From positions 1 through 34,610 of IMG/VR virus record IMGVR_UViG_3300032401_000040: a stretch of 34,610 nt of DNA, one strand, 5' to 3'. The notes below the pieces were generated by a model. It searched no databases and was not told the DNA's origin. It saw nothing but the letters and a program-made list of their open reading frames with translations. This document shows positions 15,564 to 23,614 of the stretch, one piece after another (position 1 is the stretch's first letter; the number at the start of each line of letters is the position of its first letter). The DNA is from a virus. The position numbers and the translations under genes were made by a program.

Positions 15564-15863
15564 CTACGTCGGACCGGATCTTCGGAACCTGTCCAGGTTC
15601 CACGTCCTGAGCCTCGAGCAGTTGGCGCACAAGAGCGTGCACTCGGCCGCCCGGACGGCTATCCTCTTCAGGCTGAGGAGGAGCATGCGGGACGGCGACT
15701 CTGTCCCCTCGTCCTTCCATAGGTCCATCTGGCAGGACTGGAGGTCCGGGTTCCCGCAGTCCTCGCATGGCCCTGTCTTCAGCTTGCGCAGGAGCTCCCT
15801 GGCCTGGAACCTCCTTCTGGCCGCCTTCGTCCGCGCCGCTGCCGCCGGATCGAACATATTCAT
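15564..15863 (-). CDS. Degenerate HNH-like protein, catalytic residues lost
   Basis: 99 residues, ATG at 15863 on the minus strand with AGGAG about 12 bases upstream. The layout matches the HNH gene at 13468: basic helix, 'GPCEDCGNPD', a central segment, then 'AECTLLCANCSRLRT'. The four zinc cysteines are kept, but the catalytic FDH is replaced by 'QMDLW' and the final His of the CxxCH motif is Ser. It also lacks the N-terminal zinc finger of the intact copy. Composition is GC-rich like the phage, so it has been resident longer than the AT-rich HNH gene. It is either a decaying endonuclease or a domesticated DNA-binding protein. A plus-strand 86-residue frame across the same DNA looks like a shadow. 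Confidence 0.62.
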   Translation of the reverse strand: MNMFDPAAAARTKAARRRFQARELLRKLKTGPCEDCGNPDLQSCQMDLWKDEGTESPSRMLLLSLKRIAVRAAECTLLCANCSRLRTWNLDRFRRSGPT

Positions 15864-15868
15864 GTACG

Positions 15869-15900
15869 TAGGAAACTCCTAAAGGCTTAATGCCTCCTTT
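15869..15900. promoter_or_regulatory. Two small palindromes upstream of the tail tube gene
   Basis: TAGGA-AAC-TCCTA (15869-15881) is followed by AGGC-TTAAT-GCCT (15883-15895) and CCTTTTTT. They lie between the divergent minus-strand HNH-like gene and the tube gene at 15906. No clear TANNNT element at leaderless distance is present for the tube. The palindromes may be an operator, a 5' leader structure or a weak terminator; the sequence does not decide. Confidence 0.35.
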
Positions 15901-15905
15901 TTGGC

Positions 15906-16604
15906 ATGAGCAGGGCAGATAGCGACACCTACATCTACAGGCGCGGCAGTTCCCCGAACACCCGCGTCGCGATCTCCCAGAAGAACCGCGTCTTCAGCAC
16001 GCCGTACACGTCCTCGACCCCCAAGCAGAAGCAGGTCGGCGTCCTGTCGACCTTCGACTTCAGCGAGTCCAGGGCGGTCGACCCGGTGCGCGGCGTCGGC
16101 TTCGGGGACAAGATTCAGGAGCTCGTGCCTGGCGTCACCGAGCCCATGGCGCTCACGCTGAACAGGACCCTCCTGTACACCGCGGGAATCATGCAGGAGC
16201 TCGGCTACCGCGCCGGCGTCGACGGCCTCGTCCGGTCGCTCCGCCAGCACAAGTGGCCCTTCGACATCCGTTCGGAGCTCGTGTTCTCCGAGCTCGTCGT
16301 GAACCAGGACATCAGCCAGATCCTCATGAAGACCCCCGACACGGACGGCGGCACCCTCGCCCTCATCACGTACTTCGAGGCCTGCTGGCTCAACAGCATC
16401 TCGGTCTCGTTCCCGAGCGACTCGGCCATCGTCGTGGAGGACGCCGCGGCGACCTGCACCGACGTCACGGACGGAACTTCGCTCTACGGCGTCTCGGCCG
16501 ACACGTACGGCGACCTCCTCGACTCGGGCAACAACCCGCTCAAGGGCTTCGGCTCCCGCCTCTACACGAGCGGCGGCTCGGCGGCGGCACGTCTGATTCC
16601 CTGA
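15906..16604 (+). CDS. Tail tube protein
   Basis: 232 residues. The segment 'LALITYFEACWLNSISVSFP' and the following 'AIVVEDAA' are characteristic of myophage tube subunits (gp19-like fold), and the order of the N-terminal strands and the helix around 'LYTAGIMQELGY' fits. The subunits form hexameric rings inside the sheath. Position supports the call: chaperone-like genes and the tape measure follow. In most myophages the sheath gene is adjacent, but here it is 11.1 kb upstream. A double hairpin directly after the stop codon suggests the tube is made from its own abundant transcript. Confidence 0.85.
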   Translation: MSRADSDTYIYRRGSSPNTRVAISQKNRVFSTPYTSSTPKQKQVGVLSTFDFSESRAVDPVRGVGFGDKIQELVPGVTEPMALTLNRTLLYTAGIMQELGYRAGVDGLVRSLRQHKWPFDIRSELVFSELVVNQDISQILMKTPDTDGGTLALITYFEACWLNSISVSFPSDSAIVVEDAAATCTDVTDGTSLYGVSADTYGDLLDSGNNPLKGFGSRLYTSGGSAAARLIP

Positions 16605-16663
16605 GCCGGCTGACCGGCTCCAACTTCGGCCCGGATCGGGACCTCCCGGCCCGGGCCGATCCG
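16603..16663 (+). terminator. Tandem GC hairpins after the tail tube gene
   Basis: A 7-bp hairpin (arm GAGCCGG, loop CTGA, 16603-16620) overlaps the stop codon of the tube gene. A second inverted repeat follows with arms CGGATCGG (16632-16639) and CCGATCCG (16656-16663). No T tract follows. Likely role: terminator or mRNA 3'-end stabiliser separating tube from chaperone expression. Confidence 0.6.
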
Positions 16664-16673
16664 TGTCCGCCGG

Positions 16674-16679
16674 TAGGGT
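16674..16679 (+). promoter_or_regulatory. -10 element TAGGGT with leader and Shine-Dalgarno
   Basis: TAGGGT lies 39 bases before ATG 16713. Transcription from it would give a leader of about 27 bases containing AAAGG (16699-16703), so this start is leadered, unlike most others here. Confidence 0.45.
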
Positions 16680-16712
16680 CAGTTCGGACATCCATCCGAA
16701 AGGCGACCCTGA

Positions 16713-17681
16713 ATGGAAGCGGATTTCTTCAACGATCTCGAGTCGGCGCTCACGAACGTCGGCACCAACGTCCTCTGGAAGAGGAAGGTCGGGGACGTTG
16801 TGCTGTGGATCGCCCCCCTCACGATGGTCGGACAGGGGAAGGTCGTCGAGACCATCACGAGCGCGGATCCGAAGTCGAACGTCATCGGGGAGACGAAGCG
16901 CATCACGCTCTCCCACTCGGTCGTCGGCATCAACGAGACCGACCTCCGCCCGTACAGGGACGGCGTGCCCGTCTTTCCGTCCCTGGACCGTGAAAGGAAG
17001 CCCGTGAAGGTGTCCCTGGACAGATACCTGTACGGGAAGATGGCCGGATGGGGCGCCCAGTTCGTCGACGACGCGTTCGCGGTCTACGCCGACCTCATGG
17101 AGTCATTCCAGAAGCAGAACCTCAAGGACGTCAAGTTCGAGAACACCAAGGATCCTCGCGAGGAGCTCGCCGACCTCATGGTGAAGGTCACAGAGCTACG
17201 CGAGCAGCTCGGCATGAACCAGCTCGTGGATCCCGACCATGAGCCCGCCCGGAGGGAGGAGCTCGACGAGGAAGTCCCCGACGAGCCGGTCCGGGCGGCC
17301 CCTCCCGTGGGGGACGACTTCGACCCGTTCCGCCAGGTGCCAGACCGAGCCCCACCCTCTCCGGATCCGGTCCCGCGCAGGGCCAGGGAGATCATGGAGT
17401 CCGAGGATGCGGCGCTCAGGGACGCCGCCCCCTCGGGAGCCCCCGTCCAGCATCCGAACCCGAACGCAGCCCCCGCTCCCCCGCCGATGCAGGCCGTCGG
17501 CCCCATACCCGTACCGGTCGTCAGCCGCCACCCTGGCGTCCACGGCCCCGTGCACGTCGGTACGCCTTCCGTCCCGTCCGAGGTCATCGAGGAGCCGTCA
17601 CGCCGGACGGCAGTCTCTCCTCCCGAAATCGACAAGCCTCATTCCAACCGGAATCCTCGCTTTCAGCCTCCCCCTCGGTGA
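16713..17681 (+). CDS. Tail assembly chaperone-like protein
   Basis: 322 residues. Residues ~20-150 form an alpha/beta domain ('ITLSHSVVGINETDLRPY', 'DRYLYGKMAGWGAQFVDDAF') of the type found between tube and tape-measure genes in many myophages, where such proteins bind the tape measure before assembly. The C-terminal ~150 residues are Pro-rich and low in structure ('PAPPPMQAVGPIPVP'). Position between tube and tape measure supports the role, which is inferred. The frame ends in a single TGA followed by C; the next gene is in the same frame with its ATG one codon later, so readthrough would give a fusion of about 710 residues, comparable to the lambda G/GT pair made by frameshift. Confidence 0.72.
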   Translation: MEADFFNDLESALTNVGTNVLWKRKVGDVVLWIAPLTMVGQGKVVETITSADPKSNVIGETKRITLSHSVVGINETDLRPYRDGVPVFPSLDRERKPVKVSLDRYLYGKMAGWGAQFVDDAFAVYADLMESFQKQNLKDVKFENTKDPREELADLMVKVTELREQLGMNQLVDPDHEPARREELDEEVPDEPVRAAPPVGDDFDPFRQVPDRAPPSPDPVPRRAREIMESEDAALRDAAPSGAPVQHPNPNAAPAPPPMQAVGPIPVPVVSRHPGVHGPVHVGTPSVPSEVIEEPSRRTAVSPPEIDKPHSNRNPRFQPPPR

Positions 17682-17684
17682 CGA

Positions 17685-18857
17685 ATGAGCGCACCCGTCC
17701 CTGAGGAAGGGAAGCGCAGGATAAAGATCACGGTCCCGGATGTCTACAAGAAGGTAGACGACGGGGTTTGGTCTGAGCTCGAGAAGTACGTCTTCACCGG
17801 CTTCCTGCACAGCTCCTCCGTGGTCCAGGGCAGGACTTTCGTGTTCAAGACCCTGAACGCGAACGAGGTGAGGATGATAGAGTTCATGAGGCCGTACGGG
17901 GCCACGTCTGCCGAGTCCAGGGCCTCGTTCCGGAGCTCCTTCATAGCACACAGCGTGCTCATGGCCGACGGCCAGAACGTGCTGCACGACAGGCCGAACC
18001 ACATCGTCCGCCTCATGAAGCTCGTCGGGAGGCTCCCGGTCCAGGTCCAGAACAAGGTCGTCGAGAACCTGTCCGCGCTGAACGAGAGGGCGTCGAGGCT
18101 CTTCCCGCTCGTCGAGCCCTACTCGTACGAGAACAGGTCCCGCTACAAGTGGCTCCAGGTGAAGGGCCAGCCTATCAACGCGTCCTCGTGCACCGGCATC
18201 CCCGGCACGGACGACCTCGGCATGAACTACTGCCAGCAGGTCTGGACCGCGATGAACAACATACAGGACCTCCGTGACTCCATGGAGAAGGACTGGTCGC
18301 ACGCCAAGTTCATCGGCTCCTGCTTTGCCGGAAAGAGCATCAGGTCCATCGACGAGAAGGACAAGATGCGCCATGAGAAGGAGCGCGTCGACCGGGAGGA
18401 GGCCAAGATGCTGGCCCTCCACGCATACCTGAACCGCCTCGCCGGCGCCCCCGACCCGACGGAGACGGTCAGGCTCCCCGACGGCCGGCAGGCCGATGTC
18501 GCCAAGCGCTTCCGGGCGGACTCCGTGGAGGAGCTCGCCGATCAGCTGTCGGCGGCGCTCTCCGGAGAGAAGGACTTCCACGACACCGTCGTCGAGGCAC
18601 GTGAGAGGGGCCTCAGGGACAGGGCCGCCGCCATAGAGGACCAGAAGCGCCTTTATTTCTCCCGTCCGAGGGTGAACGACGCTCAGGGCGGCGGTTCGAG
18701 GATCATCGGCGGGAGGGCCGAGGCCGACGCTTACCTCGCGAGGATGGAGGCCGCCAAGATGCACCAGCTCGAGATGCACCGGAGGGTGGTTTCCCCGGGC
18801 GAGGAAGAGACCTCCGATGGGCCGTTGGACGGCGGACCTAAGGACGGGGGAAGGTGA
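17685..18857 (+). CDS. Second tail assembly chaperone-like protein
   Basis: 390 residues from ATG 17685, one codon after the stop of the upstream gene and in the same frame. The first ~240 residues are mostly helical ('YKKVDDGVWSELEKYVF', 'VRMIEFMRPYGATSAESR'), similar in kind to the second chaperone of myophage tails. The C-terminal part is charged and helical ('DKMRHEKERVDREEAKML') with a Gly/Pro-rich tail. No catalytic motif. Role inferred from the position between chaperone and tape measure; it might alternatively be a tail-completion protein. Confidence 0.6.
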   Translation: MSAPVPEEGKRRIKITVPDVYKKVDDGVWSELEKYVFTGFLHSSSVVQGRTFVFKTLNANEVRMIEFMRPYGATSAESRASFRSSFIAHSVLMADGQNVLHDRPNHIVRLMKLVGRLPVQVQNKVVENLSALNERASRLFPLVEPYSYENRSRYKWLQVKGQPINASSCTGIPGTDDLGMNYCQQVWTAMNNIQDLRDSMEKDWSHAKFIGSCFAGKSIRSIDEKDKMRHEKERVDREEAKMLALHAYLNRLAGAPDPTETVRLPDGRQADVAKRFRADSVEELADQLSAALSGEKDFHDTVVEARERGLRDRAAAIEDQKRLYFSRPRVNDAQGGGSRIIGGRAEADAYLARMEAAKMHQLEMHRRVVSPGEEETSDGPLDGGPKDGGR

Positions 18858-18860
18858 CGG

Positions 18861-21800
18861 ATGGCTAAAGAACAGGTAAAGCTTGAAGTCCCGATCGTCG
18901 TAAAGATCGATCCGAAGTCCGTCAAGGAGGCCGAGAGGGACTTTAAGGCCCTCCAGAAGAGCCTGGCCAAGGCCAGCGTCGACTGGACGAAGCTCGGCAA
19001 GACCCAGCAGGTCAACGCCAAGGAGCTCATGAAGATCGGCGCGGCCGCGGCCGCGCTCGGGAGCAGCATATCCAGGGGCGCCCAGGACGCCGGGAAGAAG
19101 CTCGGCTCCCTCGGAAAGGCCATCGACGAGGCCAAGAAGGAGGCCGCAGAAGTCGCCAAGAAGATGGGGGAGACCTCCGACCCCGGGGCGAAGGCCGGCC
19201 TCTCCATCGAGTCCAAGAAGGTCCAGGGCGTCCTTTCAAAGCTGTACAAGCAGGTCGAGTCTCAGTCCAAGGTCTGGAAGAACAGTGAGAAGAATGTCAA
19301 GGCGGCCTCCAAGGCTCAAAGAACCCAGATAGACACTCTGAAGAAGGCCGGAAATTTCAGCCTTCAGGATATGTTCAAAGGGGTGTTCGACGGTATATCG
19401 AGGGGCGGCCTTGGTGGCGCAAAGGATGCCATCGGGGCCGTCGGGAAGGGAGCCATCAGCGGCGCTTCCAAGGCTGGCCAGGCCGCGGCCGGTGAAGGAG
19501 CTGGCGCCGAGAGTGCCATGGCGGCAATGGGATCCGCCGTCACAATAATCGGCGGCGTCGTGGTCGCCGTCGGGGCCCTCGTGAAGCTCCTCATGATGGC
19601 ATCGGCCCATCAAACCCAGCTGAATAAGGCCCTTCTGAAGGGATCCGGCTTTGCCAACGACATGGGTATGGCGAACGACGCCTACAGGAAGTCCGTCGAC
19701 CAAATCCGCACCGCCACCATCAATTCTGCTGAGTCTCTTCTCCGGTTCGGGAAGAACTCTGAGTCGGCCATGGCCGACATTAACGCCTTCGGCATGGCAG
19801 CTACCGGGTCGATAGCCAAGACCAAGGTCATGATGGAACAGCTCGGAGGTGGAAACCTCGAAGAAGGCATCAAGAAGTTTGTCACTTCAGCTACTGTCTA
19901 CGGGAAGGCCCTCGGCGTTGAGTCCGGAGACGTTGCTAAGATGATGGGCGATTTCGTCTCGGACATCGGCATATCTCACGAACACGTCGTTGGCGTGATG
20001 GACAACATCGTTAAGACCGCCGCCATGGCCAACATTCCGGTCCATAAAATGATGGACGTGTTCCACAACATTCTTCCGGACGTCAGCCTCTTCAACAACC
20101 GGATGGAAGAGCTTATCGGGACGGTTAAGCTGCTGTCGAAGACAATGGACGCCAAGGCCATGAAGTCCTTCATGAAGACAATGGGTCAGGGCTTCGACCA
20201 GCTGGACTTCAAGCAGCGCCTGAAGATGGCCTTCGTCATCGGCCCGGCCAAGGTCGCCAATATACTTCAGAAGGACTTCACGGCCACCGGTAAAGCGATA
20301 GGCAAAGAATTCGGAGGCCTTGGCGACGAGGTCCAAGCTGCCCTGAAGCAGGCCGACCCTGTTAAAGCCATGGCAGCAGTGGCCGCCAAGGCCACTGCGC
20401 TTGGAGTGGCCCCGGCGGCCATCGGGAAGGCCCAAGAGCTCGCTCGCAGTATGGCATCCCTGAAGAAGGGTGACGTCCTGAATGTCGCGTCCGCGATGAA
20501 GGGTGCCGGCATGTACGCCCGCATGACCATGCTTGAGTCTACCGCCGGAGCCTTCGATCCAAGCGGAGCGCTCAGCGGTCTGGGCGAGGTCACCGCTACG
20601 GCGATGGGGATTAATGCGGAACAACTGAAAGCGATTCTTGCGTTGAAGGACAACATGGCGATGTACAACGTCTCCATTGCCAAAACCGGTAAGACGTCGT
20701 CCAAGAGCCTGAATGAATCACTTAGGAAGACATATAGACTCTCTAAGGCCGGCACGAAAGAGGCCGCAGCGTCGGACGACGAAGTTGAGAAGTCGCTCGC
20801 TAAAATGGCCCAGGCTGATCCGAAGGGCCTCGAGGAAATGCTCAAGCAGGCTGCCGCCGAACAAATGGCTAGCACTAAGTCCCAGACAGAGTCGGCTGAG
20901 GATCTTGCAGCCGAGAATTATAACGTTCAGGCCTCGATCAGCGACAAACTGGAGAGCGTCGTCGGATTCTTCCTTGAAAAGATCTTCAACACTCTCCAAC
21001 CGATACTATCTCTTCTCGAGGAGTTCTTCGACCTCGTTTCTGCCCCGGACCCGGCTGCCAAGGCTCTCGTCGCCGCCCAAAAATCGGTGCTCGCGTTCCA
21101 GGTCTCCGCGGCCCAGGACGCGGAGAAAAACCAGCAAGCCCTTCTTAAGTCTAACACTGAGCTCACGGATGTTCAGAAGAAGAAGGTCGGCGGGGACCTC
21201 GCCGGGATGACATCCCTGATCAAGACCGCCGCCTCTAAGACGAGCTTCGGTGACACAGGTGGTGTTGAGGGTCAGATTACCACCCTGAAGCCGATGTTGG
21301 ACAAGATGGGGGACATGTCTGTCGCTCAGTTCGAGATGCAAAAGAAGGCTTTCGGGGGCGAGTTCTTTCGCGGGGATCCGGATCAAGACAAGAGATTCCT
21401 CGATATTCTCAAAGAGATAGAAAAAGCGAAGGCGGCGGGTGATACGGCGAAGGTCGAGGAGCTCAAGAAGAAGGCTACTGAGACCACCACTGCTTCGCTT
21501 GGATATGTGAAGGGTCAGGCGGGTGGCGAAGTAAAGATGATGAACAACTTGGGGAGGGTAGCCGGAGCCCTCGCCGGGGGCGGTACTGGGGTCGGAGCGG
21601 TCGGGGATCCGACCGCTATTGCTGCCACAAAGAGACAGACGGACGCGCAGAAGAAGGCAAATGACCTAGTTTCTGACTCGAATGACGTTGAAAAAGACTT
21701 CGTCCAGAAGATGGGCGGTGCTCAAACGGGCGTATCCTCGGCCGCAGACACCGTCCCGGCCGCCGTCGTCGGAGCTCCCGGCGTTGCCGTCGGCGCTCCG

Positions 21801-22421
21801 CCCGGCGCCCCGCCTGGCGCCGCGACGAAGACGCCGGAGCCCCCTCCGGGCCACGACGCCCAGGTCAAGGTCATGGAGGACTCAGGCAAGTCCCAGGAGG
21901 AGATCGCCAAGTACGCCGCGGACGACTACCAGAACACGTCGGACCTGCTGTCCCTCATGAAGAAGGGCATCAAGTTCGAGGACTCGTGGATGAAGAACAA
22001 GTATGCGAACGTCCTGAAGACGTCCACGCTCGACTCATTCAGGACCGCCCTCCTCGAGTTCGCCGTCATCGAGGCCAAGATGGGCGACGAGTCCTTCAAG
22101 AAGTCCCTCGCCGCCAGCGGCGAGGACCTGCTGGGCTCCGGGCTCCAGCTGAAGGACCTGGCGGGGGCGGGCTCCGGGGAGAACGACATCAAGAACATGA
22201 TCGACAAGGCCAAGAGCCATGCGACCGGCCTCATGGGCGTTCCGTACGACAACTACCTTGCCAGCCTCCACAAGGGCGAGATCGTCATGCCGGCGAGCGA
22301 CGCCCGCGTCGCCGGAAAGGGCGGCGGGGGCGGGAAGACGACGAACGTGGTCGTCTACGCCCAGGGCGTGCCCGCTAGCGAGGTAGCCCGTCGGATCGGT
22401 CAGATAGCCAATACTGACTAG
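18861..22421 (+). CDS. Tail tape measure protein
   Basis: 1186 residues with GGGGGAAGG just before the ATG. It is long, Ala/Lys-rich and helical, with coiled-coil segments through residues ~10-160, a hydrophobic, probably membrane-active segment at about residues 222-250 ('VTIIGGVVVAVGALVKLLMM'), and the C-terminal motif 'YLASLHKGEIVMP' common in tape measure proteins. It sets tail length, and its hydrophobic part is thought to act at DNA entry. A length of ~1190 residues would correspond to a tail of roughly 170-180 nm by the usual 0.15 nm per residue rule. The central part (about 19230-21720) uses more A/T at third positions than the ends, suggesting a mosaic history. Confidence 0.9.
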   Translation: MAKEQVKLEVPIVVKIDPKSVKEAERDFKALQKSLAKASVDWTKLGKTQQVNAKELMKIGAAAAALGSSISRGAQDAGKKLGSLGKAIDEAKKEAAEVAKKMGETSDPGAKAGLSIESKKVQGVLSKLYKQVESQSKVWKNSEKNVKAASKAQRTQIDTLKKAGNFSLQDMFKGVFDGISRGGLGGAKDAIGAVGKGAISGASKAGQAAAGEGAGAESAMAAMGSAVTIIGGVVVAVGALVKLLMMASAHQTQLNKALLKGSGFANDMGMANDAYRKSVDQIRTATINSAESLLRFGKNSESAMADINAFGMAATGSIAKTKVMMEQLGGGNLEEGIKKFVTSATVYGKALGVESGDVAKMMGDFVSDIGISHEHVVGVMDNIVKTAAMANIPVHKMMDVFHNILPDVSLFNNRMEELIGTVKLLSKTMDAKAMKSFMKTMGQGFDQLDFKQRLKMAFVIGPAKVANILQKDFTATGKAIGKEFGGLGDEVQAALKQADPVKAMAAVAAKATALGVAPAAIGKAQELARSMASLKKGDVLNVASAMKGAGMYARMTMLESTAGAFDPSGALSGLGEVTATAMGINAEQLKAILALKDNMAMYNVSIAKTGKTSSKSLNESLRKTYRLSKAGTKEAAASDDEVEKSLAKMAQADPKGLEEMLKQAAAEQMASTKSQTESAEDLAAENYNVQASISDKLESVVGFFLEKIFNTLQPILSLLEEFFDLVSAPDPAAKALVAAQKSVLAFQVSAAQDAEKNQQALLKSNTELTDVQKKKVGGDLAGMTSLIKTAASKTSFGDTGGVEGQITTLKPMLDKMGDMSVAQFEMQKKAFGGEFFRGDPDQDKRFLDILKEIEKAKAAGDTAKVEELKKKATETTTASLGYVKGQAGGEVKMMNNLGRVAGALAGGGTGVGAVGDPTAIAATKRQTDAQKKANDLVSDSNDVEKDFVQKMGGAQTGVSSAADTVPAAVVGAPGVAVGAPPGAPPGAATKTPEPPPGHDAQVKVMEDSGKSQEEIAKYAADDYQNTSDLLSLMKKGIKFEDSWMKNKYANVLKTSTLDSFRTALLEFAVIEAKMGDESFKKSLAASGEDLLGSGLQLKDLAGAGSGENDIKNMIDKAKSHATGLMGVPYDNYLASLHKGEIVMPASDARVAGKGGGGGKTTNVVVYAQGVPASEVARRIGQIANTD

Positions 22422-22424
22422 TCC

Positions 22425-22430
22425 TTTAAT
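22425..22430 (+). promoter_or_regulatory. -10-like TTTAAT before the second GIY-YIG gene
   Basis: TTTAAT ends 14 bases before ATG 22445. No Shine-Dalgarno sequence is clear. The spacing would give a leader of about 8 bases. Confidence 0.35.
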
Positions 22431-22444
22431 GCTCATCCCATGAG

Positions 22445-23581
22445 ATGGGATGGACGATCTATTGCCATGTGCACGTCGAGTCAGGCCGTCTCTACGTTGG
22501 ACTGACGAAAATGACCGTCCTTCAACGGTGGAATCGTCACGTCTACAATTCCAATCGGACAGGCAGTAAGAAGTTCGTCACTTCGCACTTTGCGAATGCT
22601 ATCCGTGTCTATGGGAAGGACGCTTTCACACATCACGTCCTCGGGGTCTGTCATGATCTTGAGGAAGCGAATCTCGTGGAGGAGGTCTGGATCTTCCTCC
22701 TGAACACCAGGGACCCTCAATTCGGGTTCAATATTGCAAAGGGCGGCAGTCATGCTCCGCATCCGATCCGCAACCCATGGGACCGTCCCGAGTACCGGGA
22801 AAAGGCGGTCGCCGCGGCGAAAGCCAAATGGAAGGATCCGGAATTTCGTTCGAAGCAGGAGGCTCGAGACTTTTCCCACCTTCAGTCCCGTGAAGCCCGT
22901 GGAGCCGCCTCAGCCACCCGCTCTACGCCGGAGTCCAAGGTCAGGCGGGTGGCCGCATCAAAGGCCGTTCTTGCGCGCCCGGACGTCCGGGAGAAGCTCT
23001 CGGCCGTGTACGCTGATCCGGAGCGCCTGAAAGCTATGAGCGAAGCGTCCAAGGCCGCCCATGCTCGTCCCGACGTCAAAGCGAGGGTCGCCGCGGCCTC
23101 CAGGGCATCGAACGCGCGGCCGGAGGTGAAGGCCAGGATCTCTAGCTCCTCAAAGGCCCTCTGGAGGGATACCGGTTACGCCTCGAGGGTAGCCTCCAGG
23201 ACCGTCTCCGACGAGACCCGTTCGAGGATGTCCGCGGCCTCCTCCACTCCGGAGAATCTGGAGAGACTGAATTCCGTGAGGGCGTCCCGTGACCCGGAAG
23301 TTCGTTCCAGGATCTCCGCCTCCCTGAAGGCCACACTCGACGATCCGGAGCGGAAGGCGAGGCTGTCAGAGATCTCCCGGTCTCGATGGGAAGACCCTGC
23401 CTACCGCGCGAGGATGACCGAGGTTCTCTCGGCAGCCAACGCCGCCCGTCCTGTCCAGACTCGCTGCAAGAGAGGCCACTCCATGGAGGATGCGCGCGTT
23501 CGACGCGACGGGCGGCGTCTTTGCCGGATCTGCTCCAGGCTCCGGAAGGCAGGTTATCGGGCTTCCGCACCTGTCGCCTAG
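22445..23581 (+). CDS. GIY-YIG homing endonuclease with C-terminal zinc finger (copy 2)
   Basis: 378 residues. The nuclease domain starts at once: 'TIYCHVHVESGRLYVG' (residues 4-19), 'RWNRHVY', 'HFANAIRVYGKDAF', and 'RNPWDRPEYR', all close to the copy at 4797. About twelve short Arg/Ala/Ser-rich repeats follow ('RPDVKARVAAASRASNA'), then a zinc finger absent from copy 1: C341, H345, C360, C363 ('CKRGHSME...LCRICSRLR'), a type often found in HNH and GIY-YIG phage nucleases. It sits directly behind the tape measure gene, free-standing, with a nuclease part lower in GC than its surroundings. Confidence 0.9.
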   Translation: MGWTIYCHVHVESGRLYVGLTKMTVLQRWNRHVYNSNRTGSKKFVTSHFANAIRVYGKDAFTHHVLGVCHDLEEANLVEEVWIFLLNTRDPQFGFNIAKGGSHAPHPIRNPWDRPEYREKAVAAAKAKWKDPEFRSKQEARDFSHLQSREARGAASATRSTPESKVRRVAASKAVLARPDVREKLSAVYADPERLKAMSEASKAAHARPDVKARVAAASRASNARPEVKARISSSSKALWRDTGYASRVASRTVSDETRSRMSAASSTPENLERLNSVRASRDPEVRSRISASLKATLDDPERKARLSEISRSRWEDPAYRARMTEVLSAANAARPVQTRCKRGHSMEDARVRRDGRRLCRICSRLRKAGYRASAPVA

Positions 23582-23600
23582 ACTCGCGCTCTTTTTTGAG

Positions 23601-23606
23601 TACGGT
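23601..23606 (+). promoter_or_regulatory. -10 element TACGGT
   Basis: TACGGT begins 14 bases before ATG 23615, with no ribosome-binding site; near-leaderless. A short ACTC...GAGT inverted repeat with a T-rich loop lies just upstream at about 23582-23601 and could end the endonuclease transcript. Confidence 0.45.
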
Positions 23607-23614
23607 GGAATGAC

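Noticed and set aside
15622-15882. Plus-strand 86-residue frame opposite the HNH-like gene
   Set aside because: No recognisable motif and no start signal; the minus strand has CxxC pairs in HNH order and AGGAG.
17600-17700. Lambda-type -1 frameshift between the chaperone genes
   Set aside because: The two frames are in the same phase and do not overlap, so a frameshift would not join them; only readthrough could.
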